64,000 nt of DNA from Haloplanus ruber (GCF_024494725.1 NZ_JANHDK010000001.1:806001-870000), one strand, 5' to 3'. Shown: positions 51,900 through 61,366, counted from the first letter of the stretch. Notes: generated by a model from the sequence alone, not told the origin. Made by a program: numbers and translations.

Positions 51900-52844
51900 T
51901 TAGTCGCGCCGGCGGACGACAGCCGCGGCCGCCAAGAGAGCGGCGACGGCGACAGCGAGGCCGAACCCGTCACCGGCCGACTCGGTAGCTGTCGGCGTCG
52001 CAGTCGTGGTCGGTGTCGCGGTGGCGGTAGGTTCGGGTGTCGCCGTCGGAGTCGGCGTGGAGGTGACGGTCGGCGTCGGCGTCGCGGTGGCTGTCGGTGT
52101 CGGCGTCGGGGTGGGGGTAGCGGTCGGCGTCGGCGTCGCGGTGGCTGTCGGGGTCGGCGTAGAGCTGGCCGTCGCGGTGGCCGTGGAGCCGCCGGCGACG
52201 GTCACCTCGACAGTTCGGGACCCGTCCTCGATATCGCTCCCCTCGACGGTGATGCGGTACGTCCCCGACACCGCCTCGCTCGTGTCGATGGTGATCGTCT
52301 CGCCACTGGTGGTGATCGAACGGCTACCCGCGAGGTCGACGTCGTCCGGGCTCTGCACTGTGACGTCGAGTCGGTCGGCTTCAGCGAAGTTGTACTCGGC
52401 CATGATTCGCACCTCTTCGAAGTCGCTGGCGGGGACCGTTTTCCCGGCGATGTCGACGCCGCGCTCGTTGCGCACCTCGAAGTCGGTGACGCGGGGGCGT
52501 ACGACTCGGAGGTCGGCCTGATCGTCGCTGTCGGCGTCCGCGTCGTACGATCCGGAGTCGATGCCGTCGAAGTTCGCGTCCCCGGCGAAAACAGAGAAGG
52601 CGCCGTCTCCGCTGGTGGCGACGAACGTCTTTTCGCCGGTGCCGAGCGTTCCGCCGCCAGTGAGTTGGATCGACGAGATGTCGAGCGACTCGCTAACGTA
52701 GACGGTCACGGGGGCCGACGTATCGGACGGTGCGTCGCGTGGCTCCTCGACGCCGGCAACGAGGCCGACGCTCCCGACGAGAAGGAGGGCGACGAGCGAA
52801 CAGGCGATGATCGTCCGACTCCTGGAGGGCAACTCTGATCGCAT
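51900..52844 (-). CDS. Secreted surface protein with Thr/Pro stalk and PGF-CTERM-like anchor
   Basis: The 314-residue protein has an N-terminal signal (SRTIIACSLVALLLVGSVGLVAG), a beta-rich extracellular domain with GDANFDGIDSGSYDADAD (a calcium-like Asp loop), an Ig-like part (VTVQSPDDVDLAGSRSITTS, GTYRITVEG), a long Thr/Pro repeat stalk (about residues 220-290, likely O-glycosylated), and a C-terminal GDGFGLAVAVAALLAAAAVV helix followed by RRRD. This resembles PGF-CTERM tails that an archaeosortase (ArtA) removes and replaces with a lipid. The function is probably surface display; the ligand is unknown. Confidence 0.75.
   Translation of the reverse strand: MRSELPSRSRTIIACSLVALLLVGSVGLVAGVEEPRDAPSDTSAPVTVYVSESLDISSIQLTGGGTLGTGEKTFVATSGDGAFSVFAGDANFDGIDSGSYDADADSDDQADLRVVRPRVTDFEVRNERGVDIAGKTVPASDFEEVRIMAEYNFAEADRLDVTVQSPDDVDLAGSRSITTSGETITIDTSEAVSGTYRITVEGSDIEDGSRTVEVTVAGGSTATATASSTPTPTATATPTPTATPTPTPTPTATATPTPTVTSTPTPTATPEPTATATPTTTATPTATESAGDGFGLAVAVAALLAAAAVVRRRD
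52000..52185 (-). repeat. GC-rich codon-level repeat encoding Thr-Pro stalk
   Basis: The segment is made of near-identical 6- and 12-nt units (GTCGGCGTCGGC on the plus strand) that encode PT and TAT motifs in the stalk of the surface protein. It is a coding repeat rather than a CRISPR array or intergenic repeat. Confidence 0.6.
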
Positions 52845-52973
52845 ACGGTCGCAGTACGGGGCCGGGACTAATGGATCTTGTCGAGTCGATTCGACTCCTC
52901 GCCTCGGCCCGGTCCGGATCGGCCACCGCCTTGCCGGGAATGGAAACGCTCTTTTGAGAGTCACACGGAGTGT

Positions 52974-54206
52974 ATGCGTATGACCGACGGGGACGACGAG
53001 ACCGACCTACCGGCCGAGACCCTCGACTCCCGCCTCGATGCGGCCGCCGAGGACCTCGACGCCGCCGAGACCGAGACCGACCTCGACGCGGTCGAGGAAG
53101 CGCTGGACGGGATCGCCGAGGATCTCGACGCTGCCGACCTCCCGGAACCGGAAGAAGAGGACGAGGCCGGTCCCCGCGAGGAACTCGAAACGCACCTCGA
53201 CGACCTCCAAGACGACCTCGCGGAGGCCCGCGGCCCCTACGCGAGCGACGTCGTCGACGAGACCGAGAACGCGACGGCGACGCTCACTGACACCGAGTGG
53301 ACCGCAGACGGCGAGGACGAGGCCGCCACAGCCGTCGCCGACTTCGTCGACGAGGTAGCCGAGATTCTCTCGGTCGACCTCGACGGCGACGACGCCGACG
53401 CCCTCGATGCGGTGACCGACGCCGTCGGCGGCGCCGGCCTCGACGCCGACGACGACGCGGAGACCATCGCGGCGCTGTTGGAGGCGACCGACGACCTCGC
53501 CGCCGGCCTCGACGACGCGGAGGAGTGGGACGACCTCGAAACCCACGAACAGCTCCGCGCACAGGGATTCTACGACGTCCTCGGACACTACAAGGATTTC
53601 CCGCCCGAGTGGGCGGCGCTCAAGGGGTGGGAACAGCAGGGCAACGTCGAGATGGTGTTGCTCGCGCTCGATAGCTTCCAGTCGGAGTTCATGGAGCGTC
53701 ACTGCCTCGAAGCGATCACGCGAATGAACGACGACGGGGCCTTCGACGCGATGAACCAGCGGGCGGGCAAGCGCGACAAACCTGGCATCAAGGCCCTGGG
53801 CAAGATGGCTGCCGAGGACGCCGTCGAGACACTGCTCGAGTACGTCGACGCCGACTCCGATCCCGGTCTCCAGAAGGTGACGTTCAAGGCGCTCGGCGAG
53901 ATCGGCAGCGAGGAAGCCACCGGACCCATCGCGAACAAACTCGCCGCGGACAACGATCAGATCCGACCCTACGCCGCCCGTGCGCTCGGCCTCATCGGCG
54001 ATACGCGGGCCATCGACCCCCTCGGCGACGTCCTTGCCGATGACGGGGACGACGAGGTCCGCGCCGCGGCCGCGTGGGCCCTGCGACAGATCGGCACCGA
54101 ACGCGCCCTCGACGCCGCCGCCGAGTACGTCGACGACCGCGCCTATCTCGTCCAGCATGAAGCCGAACAGGCCGCCGACGCGCTGGCGGTCGAACAGCCA
54201 GCCTGA
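52974..54206 (+). CDS. HEAT-repeat protein with long acidic N-terminus
   Basis: The 410-residue protein has a very acidic N-terminal half (about 1-180: LDAAAEDLDAAETETDLDAVEEALDG and similar). The C-terminal half has four to five PBS-lyase/HEAT repeats, with ALGKMAAEDAVETLLEYVD, KALGEIGSEEATGPIANKLA, ARALGLIGDTRAIDPLGDVLAD and AAAWALRQIGTERALDAAAEYV. HEAT repeats bind other proteins. The ATG at 52974 or 52980 (MTDGDDE) is the start. Acidic composition is normal for halophiles but this is extreme. Partners are unknown. Confidence 0.82.
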   Translation: MRMTDGDDETDLPAETLDSRLDAAAEDLDAAETETDLDAVEEALDGIAEDLDAADLPEPEEEDEAGPREELETHLDDLQDDLAEARGPYASDVVDETENATATLTDTEWTADGEDEAATAVADFVDEVAEILSVDLDGDDADALDAVTDAVGGAGLDADDDAETIAALLEATDDLAAGLDDAEEWDDLETHEQLRAQGFYDVLGHYKDFPPEWAALKGWEQQGNVEMVLLALDSFQSEFMERHCLEAITRMNDDGAFDAMNQRAGKRDKPGIKALGKMAAEDAVETLLEYVDADSDPGLQKVTFKALGEIGSEEATGPIANKLAADNDQIRPYAARALGLIGDTRAIDPLGDVLADDGDDEVRAAAAWALRQIGTERALDAAAEYVDDRAYLVQHEAEQAADALAVEQPA

Positions 54207-54243
54207 TCCCAACGCTCACCCCGCTCCCCGTCTTTTCGTCCCT

Positions 54244-54621
54244 ATGCCCACCGAACAGAACGCCCTCGGGACCGACCTCGAACCCTGTAGCACCGACCCC
54301 GAGACCGGCTACCTCCGGGACGGCTGTTGTCACCATCTCGACGAGGACCGCGGGCGCCACGAAATCTGTGCCGTGATGACCGAGGCATTCCTCGAGTTCT
54401 CGAAGGCGCGCGGCAACGACCTGATCACGCCCCGCCCCCAGCTTGACTTTCCCGGCCTCGACCCCGGCGACCGGTGGTGTGTCTGTCTGGGTCGCTGGGT
54501 GGAAGCCGCCGACGAAGGCGTCGCCCCGCCGGTCGTCCTCGAAGCGACCAGCGAGGCCGTGCTGGAGACGGTCCCGTTCTCGACGCTGCTAGAACACGAG
54601 TACGAGGCGGACTCGGAGTAA
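54244..54621 (+). CDS. DUF2237 family protein
   Basis: The 125-residue protein matches the DUF2237 family: ALGTDLEPCSTDPETGYLRDGCCHH, then HEICAVMTEAFLEFSKARGNDL, PQLDFPGLDPGDRWCVCLGRWVEA and VVLEATSEAVLETVPFSTLLEHE. The conserved cysteines (PCS, GCCHH, CVC) suggest metal or redox chemistry. Function is unknown. The ATG at 54244 gives the family start; it follows 37 bp after the HEAT-repeat gene on the same strand. It is convergent with the importer operon. Confidence 0.85.
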   Translation: MPTEQNALGTDLEPCSTDPETGYLRDGCCHHLDEDRGRHEICAVMTEAFLEFSKARGNDLITPRPQLDFPGLDPGDRWCVCLGRWVEAADEGVAPPVVLEATSEAVLETVPFSTLLEHEYEADSE

Positions 54622-54625
54622 CCGC

Positions 54626-55594
54626 CTATCGGTGGATGCAGTCCACCAGATGCCCCCGGTCACCCTCGAACGGCTTCAGCCCCATTTCGGCCGTCTCGCA
54701 CTCCGCCGTCGCCTCCGGACACCGTGGCACGAACGGACAGCCCCGGTCGTCGACGTCTATTGGGTCGGGCATGTTGCCTTCGAGCACGATCCGGTCACGG
54801 TCGACCGCCGGGTCGGGGACGGGGTTCGCCGACAGCAACGCCTGCGTGTAGGGATGCTGCGGGTCCTCGAAGATGTCGTCGACGTCGCCGTACTCAACGA
54901 TGCGCCCGAGATACATCACGCCAATGGTATCGCTGATCTTCCGGGCGATGCCCAGATTGTGCGTGACGTAGACGAGACCCAGTCCGAACTCCTCTTGCAG
55001 GTCCATCAGCCGGTTCAGGATCTGTGCCTGCACCGAGACGTCGAGCCCCGAGACCGGCTCGTCGGCCACCAACAGCGACGGCTCCACCGCGAGCGCACGG
55101 GCGATGGCGATGCGCTGTTTCTGCCCGCCGCTGAACGCCGACGGCTCTTGGTACTTCTCGGCGGGCGAGATGCCAACTCGTTCGAGTAGGTCGTCGACGC
55201 GGGCGTCGACCTCCTCCGGGGGGACCACGTCGTGGAACCGGATCGCCTCCGCGATAGCCTCCCCGACGGACATCTTGGGGTTGAGCGTGTCCTGCTGGTC
55301 CTGGTAGATGAGCTGTGCTTCGCCGCGAAGCGCCCGTTTCGAGTACATCTCGATATCCTGCCCTTTGAACCGGACCTTTCCCGCGGTCGGTTGCTGATGT
55401 CTGAGCGCTGAGAGGATCGCGGTGCTTTTGCCACAGCCTGACTCGCCGACGAGGGTGAACGCCTCGCCCGCGTCGACGCTGAAGTCGATTCCGTCGACGG
55501 CTTTCAGCGTCCGGGTTTCGCCGAGCAGCCCGCTCAGAAACCCCGAATCGACCGTGAAGTGTTTCTTCAGGCCGTCCACGTCGAGGAGGGTCAT
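54626..55594 (-). CDS. dppF: Peptide ABC transporter ATPase (OppF/DppF type)
   Basis: The 322-residue ATPase has Walker A GESGCGKST, the Q-loop, the ABC signature SGGQKQR, Walker B LLVADEPVSGLD and the H-loop THNLG. The oligopeptide/dipeptide C-terminal extension (about 245-322) carries the CPFVPRCP cysteines of the Opp/Dpp subgroup, which may bind an Fe-S cluster. It powers a five-gene importer with the DppD gene, whose stop overlaps this ATG by 4 bp. It is last in the operon, which reads from 60262 down to 54626. Confidence 0.94.
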   Translation of the reverse strand: MTLLDVDGLKKHFTVDSGFLSGLLGETRTLKAVDGIDFSVDAGEAFTLVGESGCGKSTAILSALRHQQPTAGKVRFKGQDIEMYSKRALRGEAQLIYQDQQDTLNPKMSVGEAIAEAIRFHDVVPPEEVDARVDDLLERVGISPAEKYQEPSAFSGGQKQRIAIARALAVEPSLLVADEPVSGLDVSVQAQILNRLMDLQEEFGLGLVYVTHNLGIARKISDTIGVMYLGRIVEYGDVDDIFEDPQHPYTQALLSANPVPDPAVDRDRIVLEGNMPDPIDVDDRGCPFVPRCPEATAECETAEMGLKPFEGDRGHLVDCIHR

Positions 55595-56676
55595 CGGTCG
55601 CCCTCCCCGGTCGGCTTCCCGCCGTCGGTCTGCGAATCCGCGAGCGTCGCGCTCGGGTTGGCATCGGCATCGGGCGCGCTCGGCGAGGCCGGGCGAGTCG
55701 GCTTCCCCTCGTGGAGGACACACTTCGACAGCCACGCCGAGTCCCCGCCGACCTCGTAGTACGGCGGCCGCCCGGTTCGACAGGCCTCCATCGCCTCCGG
55801 ACACCGCTCCTGAAAGACACAGCCGTCCGGAAGATCCTGTAGGTCGGGCGGTGATCCCTCGATGGTGTCGAACCGCGGCGCGGTGTCGAGGTGGCTGGGA
55901 ACGGTTCGGAGCAGCGCCTCCGTGTACGGATGTTTCGGGTCGTCGAAGACGGCGTCGACGCGACCGTACTCGACCACGTTGCCGGCGTACATGACGGCCA
56001 TCGAATCGCAGGTTTCGGCCACGACGCCCATGTCGTGAGTCACCCACACCATCGACAGACCGAGATCCTCCTGGAGTTCGGTCAGCAGGTCGATGATCTG
56101 GGCTTGGATGGTCACGTCGAGCGCCGAGGTCGGCTCGTCGGCGAGGAGGAGTTCGGGCTCGCAGGCCAGTGCCATCGCGATGCAGACGCGCTGGGCCATC
56201 CCACCGCTGAACTCGTGGGGGTACGACTCGGCTCGTTCCTCCGGCGACGGGATGCCGAGACGGCCGAGGAGTTCGTACACGCGTTCCCACTGTGCCTCCG
56301 AACTGAGATCCGTATGGGCGGCCAACACGTCGGTGATCTGGTCGCCGACGGTGTAGGCCGGGTTGAGGTGCGCCGTCGGCTCCTGGAAGACGAAGCTGAT
56401 CTCGTTGCCCCGCAGTTCGCGGAGCGCCGCGTCCGACATCGTCGTCAGGTCGCGGTCACGGTACTCGATGCGACCGTCGACGATTTCACCGGGGTCCTCG
56501 ATCAGCCCCATCACCGAGCGCAGGAGCGTCGACTTGCCCGACCCGGACTCGCCGACGATCCCAAGCACTTCGCCCTCCTCGAGGGTAAAGGAGTTGTCGT
56601 CGACGGCTTTGACCGGCCCGTCGGCGGTTTTGAAATGCGTGCTGAGGTGTTCGACGTTGAGCAGAGGGGCGCTCAT
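55591..56676 (-). CDS. dppD: Peptide ABC transporter ATPase (OppD/DppD type)
   Basis: The 361-residue ATPase shows Walker A GESGSGKST, the signature SGGMAQRV, Walker B LLLADEPTSALD and the H-loop THDMG. The Opp/Dpp C-terminal extension with CVFQERCPEA is followed by a Pro/Ser/Asp-rich tail of about 35 residues, which is longer than usual and probably disordered. It forms the heterodimeric motor with DppF. Overlaps of 4 bp at both ends (55591-55594 and 56673-56676) show one transcript. Confidence 0.94.
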   Translation of the reverse strand: MSAPLLNVEHLSTHFKTADGPVKAVDDNSFTLEEGEVLGIVGESGSGKSTLLRSVMGLIEDPGEIVDGRIEYRDRDLTTMSDAALRELRGNEISFVFQEPTAHLNPAYTVGDQITDVLAAHTDLSSEAQWERVYELLGRLGIPSPEERAESYPHEFSGGMAQRVCIAMALACEPELLLADEPTSALDVTIQAQIIDLLTELQEDLGLSMVWVTHDMGVVAETCDSMAVMYAGNVVEYGRVDAVFDDPKHPYTEALLRTVPSHLDTAPRFDTIEGSPPDLQDLPDGCVFQERCPEAMEACRTGRPPYYEVGGDSAWLSKCVLHEGKPTRPASPSAPDADANPSATLADSQTDGGKPTGEGDR

Positions 56677-57584
56677 TCGACCACCTCATCGTAGTCCTCG
56701 CCGTAGAGGAGCGTTTCGCGCAGGCCCATGCCGAGTAAGTTGAACCCCAGCACGGCGATGGCGATGGCGAGCGTCGGGAAGACAATCGGCCACGGCGTCA
56801 CGAGGATGTACTCCCGGGCGGCGTTGGCCATCGCACCCCACGAGGGTTTGGGTGGCTGGATGCCGAGTCCGAGGAAGCTCAGTGTCGCCACGTCGATGAG
56901 CGCGTACGCCACGTCCGTCGTCCCGAGGACGACGATTGGCGGCACCGAGTTGGGAAGGATGTGTTTCAGCATGACGCGCTTGCTGTCGTATCCCAGCCCT
57001 TCGGCGGCTTGGACGTACGTCTCCTCCCGGATCGACAGCGCCGACGACCGCACCGTCCGCGACATCATCGGGATGTAGACGATGCCGATGGCTAACATCG
57101 CGTTCCAGATGTTGATGCCGAACGTGGTGACGATGACCATCGCGAGCAAGAGCGGTGGAAGCGACACCAGAACGTCGAGCCCGCGCATCACCGTCTCGTC
57201 GACTTTGCCCCTGTAGTAGCCCGCGACGAGGCCGAGACTCACGCCGACGACGGTTTCGAGCGTCACCACCACGACGGCGATGGCGATGGCGTAGCGCGTC
57301 CCGAAGATGATCCGGGAGAGGATATCCCGTCCGGTGTTGTCGGTGCCGAAGGGATGGTCCGCACTCGGCGGGGCGAGGGTGTTGTCGAGTTGCTGTGCGC
57401 TCGGTTCGTAGGGCGCCAGCACCGGCGCGAACACGGCCACGAAGACGAGACTGAGCACGATGCAAAAGCCCACCAGCGAGAGTGAGTTCGCGCTGACGAT
57501 TCGCCACACTCTGGTCGCGCCGGCAACGGCGCGCGACTGTCGGGGCCGTTCGGTGACGGTCGCGTCCGCCGACTCTTGACTCAT
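56673..57584 (-). CDS. dppC: Peptide ABC permease (OppC/DppC type)
   Basis: The 303-residue permease has an N-terminal TM segment followed by HPFGTDNTGRDILSRIIFGTR, the DppC hallmark, and five further TM segments. The EAA loop, with EGLGYDSKRVMLKHILPNSVPPIVV, docks to the ATPases. The tail IFPTLAIAIAVLGFNLLGMGLRETL is typical. It forms the membrane pore with DppB. The stop overlaps dppD by 4 bp; the start lies 39 bp after the dppB stop. Confidence 0.93.
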   Translation of the reverse strand: MSQESADATVTERPRQSRAVAGATRVWRIVSANSLSLVGFCIVLSLVFVAVFAPVLAPYEPSAQQLDNTLAPPSADHPFGTDNTGRDILSRIIFGTRYAIAIAVVVVTLETVVGVSLGLVAGYYRGKVDETVMRGLDVLVSLPPLLLAMVIVTTFGINIWNAMLAIGIVYIPMMSRTVRSSALSIREETYVQAAEGLGYDSKRVMLKHILPNSVPPIVVLGTTDVAYALIDVATLSFLGLGIQPPKPSWGAMANAAREYILVTPWPIVFPTLAIAIAVLGFNLLGMGLRETLLYGEDYDEVVE

Positions 57585-57623
57585 CCCAACCTCCGCTGCG
57601 AGTAGGTGCTCCGATGGCTCATG

Positions 57624-58592
57624 TTAGGGTTGTCCTCCGATGGCGACTCGTGGGTCGATCTTCGTGTAGAGGAAGTCCACGACGATGTTCGAGATCACGA
57701 ACACCACCGCGGTGATGATCGTCCCCGCGAGAACGACGGGGGCGTCCTGTGCTTGCACGGCGTGGATGATGAGTCGGCCGAGTCCGCCCATGCCGAACAC
57801 GTACTCGACGACCATGGCATAGACGATGAGAAACCCGATCCACAGCCCCGACACCGTCAGAACCGGCGCGAGTGCGTTGATCGCCGCATGCTTGACCACC
57901 ACCTTCCGGGTCGGGAGACCCATCGCGACACAGGTCTCCATGTAGTCCTTTTCGAGGACGTCCCGCATCCCGGACCGCATCATCCGGAACATCAGGGCGC
58001 CGATCATCCCGCCCAACAGCAGCGACGGGACGAACAGATGCGTCAGGCGGCCGATTACGCCAGAGCCAGCGCCACTAGACGGTATCACGTTTATGTGAAA
58101 CGAGAAAGCCAGAATGGCCAGCACGCCGCTGACAAACACCGGGACGCTAACGCCGACGATGGCGACGACGGTCAGCAGTCGATCCAGCGAAGAGCCGTGT
58201 TTGTACCCGGCGACGATTCCGGTCGGAATCGACATGAGTGTCGCCAACACCATACTCAGGGTCACGATCTGTGCCGTGATGGCCCACCGGTCGGCGATGA
58301 GCGTCGCGACCGGGCGCTGCTGGGCGAACGAGTAGCCTAGATCGCCCGTGACGACGTCCCGAAGCCAGAGGAGATACTGGACGTACCACGGTTCGTTGAG
58401 ATTGTACTGTTCGACGACGGTCCGACGCATCTCCTCGGTAACCACGCCGCCGGACAGCAGGATGTCGGCGGGCGACCCGGGGGCGATCTGGAGCAGGACG
58501 AAGACGAGAAACGTCACTGCCCAGACGATGAACACGCCGGCCCCGAGTCGCTTGAGTAGATAGCCGAGCGTTCGACCTGATACCATCGTCAC
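57624..58592 (-). CDS. dppB: Peptide ABC permease (OppB/DppB type)
   Basis: The 322-residue permease starts at GTG 58592, or at ATG 58586, with RTLGYLLKRLGAGVFIVWAVTFLVFVLLQIAPGSP, the DppB start. A periplasm-side domain with YLLWLRDVVTGDLGYS follows, then five TM helices with the EAA region (AMGLPTRKVVVKHAAINALAPVL). The GTGA at 58589-58592 overlaps the binding-protein stop, which supports the GTG. This overlap argues for coupled translation of the importer parts. Confidence 0.92.
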   Translation of the reverse strand: MTMVSGRTLGYLLKRLGAGVFIVWAVTFLVFVLLQIAPGSPADILLSGGVVTEEMRRTVVEQYNLNEPWYVQYLLWLRDVVTGDLGYSFAQQRPVATLIADRWAITAQIVTLSMVLATLMSIPTGIVAGYKHGSSLDRLLTVVAIVGVSVPVFVSGVLAILAFSFHINVIPSSGAGSGVIGRLTHLFVPSLLLGGMIGALMFRMMRSGMRDVLEKDYMETCVAMGLPTRKVVVKHAAINALAPVLTVSGLWIGFLIVYAMVVEYVFGMGGLGRLIIHAVQAQDAPVVLAGTIITAVVFVISNIVVDFLYTKIDPRVAIGGQP

Positions 58593-60262
58593 TCGGAGAT
58601 GTACATGTCACGCAGGAAGGTGGTGAAGTACGTGACGAACGCGGGGACCTGTCCGTTGTAGCCCTCGAATTTCGTGTTGAACGCCTTGGTCGTGTCGGGG
58701 TGGAAGACCCAGATACCCGGGGCCTCGTCGACGACCATCTGGTTGGCCTGCTTGGCGTACTGGGCGCGCTGCTCGGTGTCGAGGGTCGTCTTGAACTGCT
58801 GCAGAAGCTGGTCGACCTCCTCGTTCTGGTAGCCGAACCAGTTGTTGCTCGGGGGGAGTTGCTCCGAGTCGAACAGCGGCCGGATGATGGCGTCCGGCGA
58901 CGGGTAATCGGAGGCCCAGAGCGTCATCTGCATGTCCGGTCGCGCGGAGAAGTCCTCCTCGCCCCAGATGGTGTCGACGTACGTGGAATACGACACCTTG
59001 TCGACGCTCACGTCGATCCCCACTTCGCTGAGGTACTGCTGGATCGCGACCGCTGGCTTCTGCCGGACCGTGTCCTGTGGCGTCATCAGCGTCGCTTCGA
59101 ACCGCGGGCTTCCAGTGAACCCGGCGTCGTCGAGTAGTTGTCTGGCCGCCTCCGGATCGTACGGGAAGCCGTCGTACTCCAGGTCGTCGGGCGTGACGTG
59201 CCCCATCATGCCTTCCGGCAGCATACTGGTGGCGTGGGAGCCGTACTCGCCGACGGTGCTCTCGGTGATGGCCTGTGTGTCGACGGCGTAACTCGTCGCG
59301 CGCCGCACCTCGACGTTGCTGAAGGGGCCCTCCATGCAGTTGAACGCCAGGTGACTCGTCTGGAAGGACGTCGCCGTGTGCAGTTCGACGTCGTCGATCT
59401 GGTCGAGCACCGACAGCTGGTCGATTGGGATGTCGTTGGTCCCGCCGAACTCACCGTTCTGCATCCCGGTGATCCGCGAGGTGCCGTTGGGGACGACTTG
59501 GAACATCGCCTCGTCGAGGTACGGGAGGTCGCCGTCCCAGTAGTCGTCGTGCCGACTGATGCGCACGTAGTTTCCGCTCTGCCACTCCTCGAGTTGGAAC
59601 GGCCCGGCACCGATCGGGTCCTGTGCGAGGTCGGTCCCCATCTCCTCGATAGCCGACTTCGGCGCGACGGACCACGCGGTCGTCGCAGGGACGTACTTGA
59701 ACGAGGCGTCGACCTCGCTCATGTTCACCTGTACGGTGTAGTCGTCGACCTTCTCGAAGTTGTCGACGGCGCCGAACATCCACGCGAGCGGTGACTTCGC
59801 TTCGTCCCGGAGCGTGAGGTTCGCGCTCGCGATGACGTCGTCGGCGGTCATCTCGCTCCCGTCGTGGAAGGTCACGCCCTCGCGAAGTTCGTAGACGTAC
59901 GTCGTGTCGTCGGGGGCTTCCCAGCTCTCGGCGAGCGCCGGCTGAAGCTCCATGTCCGGTTCGCTGTACTCCAACAGGCTGTCCCAGATTTGCGTCGTGA
60001 GGTTGTTCGTGACGGTGTCGTAGGACTGCCAATACGAGAGGTTGGTCGGCGACCCACCGAGCGCGAACGTCATGCTCCCGCCGTGTTTGCCGCTGCTCGA
60101 ACCGCCGCTCGACCCGTCGCTACTGCTGGACTCCGCTCCGCCATCGCCGCTCTCGTCGTCGCCACCCGTACAGCCAGCGAGTGTCGTCGTCCCCGCCGCT
60201 ACCGACAGCATCTTCAACACCCGACGCCTCCCAGATTCGTGAACGTTTCCTGTATCGGTCAT
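58589..60262 (-). CDS. dppA: ABC substrate-binding lipoprotein, family 5
   Basis: The 557-residue protein starts with a twin-arginine signal (GRRRVLKMLSVAAGT) and lipobox LAGC with Cys31, then a Ser/Gly linker (about 40-60) and a family 5 binding fold: YDTVTNNLTTQIWDSLLEYSEPDMEL, the REGVTFHDGSEMTADDV segment, a late RRATSYAVDTQAI and the C-terminal EEVDQLLQQFKTT. It is the extracellular receptor for a peptide- or amide-like ligand. It is first in the importer operon and its promoter lies in the divergent region with the formamidase gene. Confidence 0.94.
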   Translation of the reverse strand: MTDTGNVHESGRRRVLKMLSVAAGTTTLAGCTGGDDESGDGGAESSSSDGSSGGSSSGKHGGSMTFALGGSPTNLSYWQSYDTVTNNLTTQIWDSLLEYSEPDMELQPALAESWEAPDDTTYVYELREGVTFHDGSEMTADDVIASANLTLRDEAKSPLAWMFGAVDNFEKVDDYTVQVNMSEVDASFKYVPATTAWSVAPKSAIEEMGTDLAQDPIGAGPFQLEEWQSGNYVRISRHDDYWDGDLPYLDEAMFQVVPNGTSRITGMQNGEFGGTNDIPIDQLSVLDQIDDVELHTATSFQTSHLAFNCMEGPFSNVEVRRATSYAVDTQAITESTVGEYGSHATSMLPEGMMGHVTPDDLEYDGFPYDPEAARQLLDDAGFTGSPRFEATLMTPQDTVRQKPAVAIQQYLSEVGIDVSVDKVSYSTYVDTIWGEEDFSARPDMQMTLWASDYPSPDAIIRPLFDSEQLPPSNNWFGYQNEEVDQLLQQFKTTLDTEQRAQYAKQANQMVVDEAPGIWVFHPDTTKAFNTKFEGYNGQVPAFVTYFTTFLRDMYISE

Positions 60263-60367
60263 TTACAGCCACAATCAACTACTGTTGGTGTATAAAGATT
60301 GTTGTTCGTCCATCATTATCGGAACTTAGTGTATTAATTACTGATCGAGCGAAACGGAGGGACTGCG
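60263..60367. promoter_or_regulatory. Divergent promoter region, importer and amidase
   Basis: This 105-bp AT-rich intergenic region faces both ways. On the minus strand CTTTATACA at about 60290-60298 is 30 nt before the binding-protein ATG. On the plus strand a GTATTAATT element near 60331-60339 lies about 30 nt before the formamidase ATG, and a GGAGGGA is 7 nt before that ATG. A shared control of both units is likely. Confidence 0.55.
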
Positions 60368-61357
60368 ATGAAAACCGTCACCAAGGAAGAGTCCGGTGTC
60401 TTCGAATTCGGGCGCGATATGGACCCTGTCGTTACCGTCGAACAGGGGGAGAGTTTCAACGTCGAGATCTGGGACTCGTTCAAAGGCGAACTCTTCGACC
60501 ACGGAATGGGCGAGTTCGACGCGTCCGACGTACCGACAATGAACACGCCGCCGCCGGCGTTCGACGCCAATCCGGTCAGCGGCCCGATCCACGTCGAGGG
60601 TGTCGAAGCCGGCGACACGATTGCCGTCCACGTCGAACGCATCGAACCCGAGCGTGGGTACACCACCACGCTGGAGGGCTTCGGCAACCTCGCCGGCAAG
60701 GAAGGGTGGGAGGGGTGCAAGCACAACGAGGCCCACGAGGTCGACCTCGAACCCGGACCCAGCGGCACGACGGCCGACGGGACGGGCCGCTTGGAACTCG
60801 GTGGGCACGAGTGGGAGTGGGACCTCAACCCCCACATCGGGACCATCGCCTCGGCGCCCGGTCGGACCGTTCAGGACCCCCTCACGACGCAGGGACCGTG
60901 GGGCGGGAATATGGACGTTCGTGACCTCGGGCAGGGGAGTACGGTCTGTCTCAGCACGTACAACGACGGTGGACTCCTCTTCGTCGGCGACGTCCACGCC
61001 TCACAGAGCGACTCGGAGTACACCGGGTTCGCCGTCGAGGCACTGGCTGAAGTCACGCTCAGCGTCGAAGTCGTCGATCACGAGGTCCCCGGCGTCTTCC
61101 GTATCGAGGACGACGACTCGATCATCCACGTCGACTCCGCAAAAAACGCCGGCCATCCCTACGCCGCGCTCGACAACTGCTTCGAAGCGATGATCACCGA
61201 ACTGATCGAAGAACACGGCTTCGGTGCCCGGGAGGCGTACGTCCAGATGAGCGTCAATCCGAACGTCACCGTGCGTACCTACCAGTTCGTCCAGCCCGGC
61301 TACTTCACGTTCGGCGTCAAACTGGACAAGGAGTTGCTCGATCAGGCGACGGCGTAG
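60368..61357 (+). CDS. fmdA: Acetamidase/formamidase family protein
   Basis: The 329-residue protein matches the acetamidase/formamidase family with GPIHVEGVEAGDTIAVHV, PHIGTIASAPG, GPWGGNMDVRDLGQGSTV and VGDVHASQSDSEYTG, which contain the Asp/His/Glu metal and catalytic positions. It hydrolyses short amides such as formamide or acetamide to acid and ammonia. It is divergent from the ABC importer, so the imported molecule may be its substrate or a related amide, though this is inferred. A strong GGAGGGA ribosome-binding site precedes the ATG. Confidence 0.9.
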   Translation: MKTVTKEESGVFEFGRDMDPVVTVEQGESFNVEIWDSFKGELFDHGMGEFDASDVPTMNTPPPAFDANPVSGPIHVEGVEAGDTIAVHVERIEPERGYTTTLEGFGNLAGKEGWEGCKHNEAHEVDLEPGPSGTTADGTGRLELGGHEWEWDLNPHIGTIASAPGRTVQDPLTTQGPWGGNMDVRDLGQGSTVCLSTYNDGGLLFVGDVHASQSDSEYTGFAVEALAEVTLSVEVVDHEVPGVFRIEDDDSIIHVDSAKNAGHPYAALDNCFEAMITELIEEHGFGAREAYVQMSVNPNVTVRTYQFVQPGYFTFGVKLDKELLDQATA

Positions 61358-61366
61358 TCCGACCGT

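Noticed and set aside
52000-52185. Short regular repeats resembling a CRISPR array
   Set aside because: The units are 6-12 nt with no spacers, and they encode Thr-Pro repeats of a surface protein.
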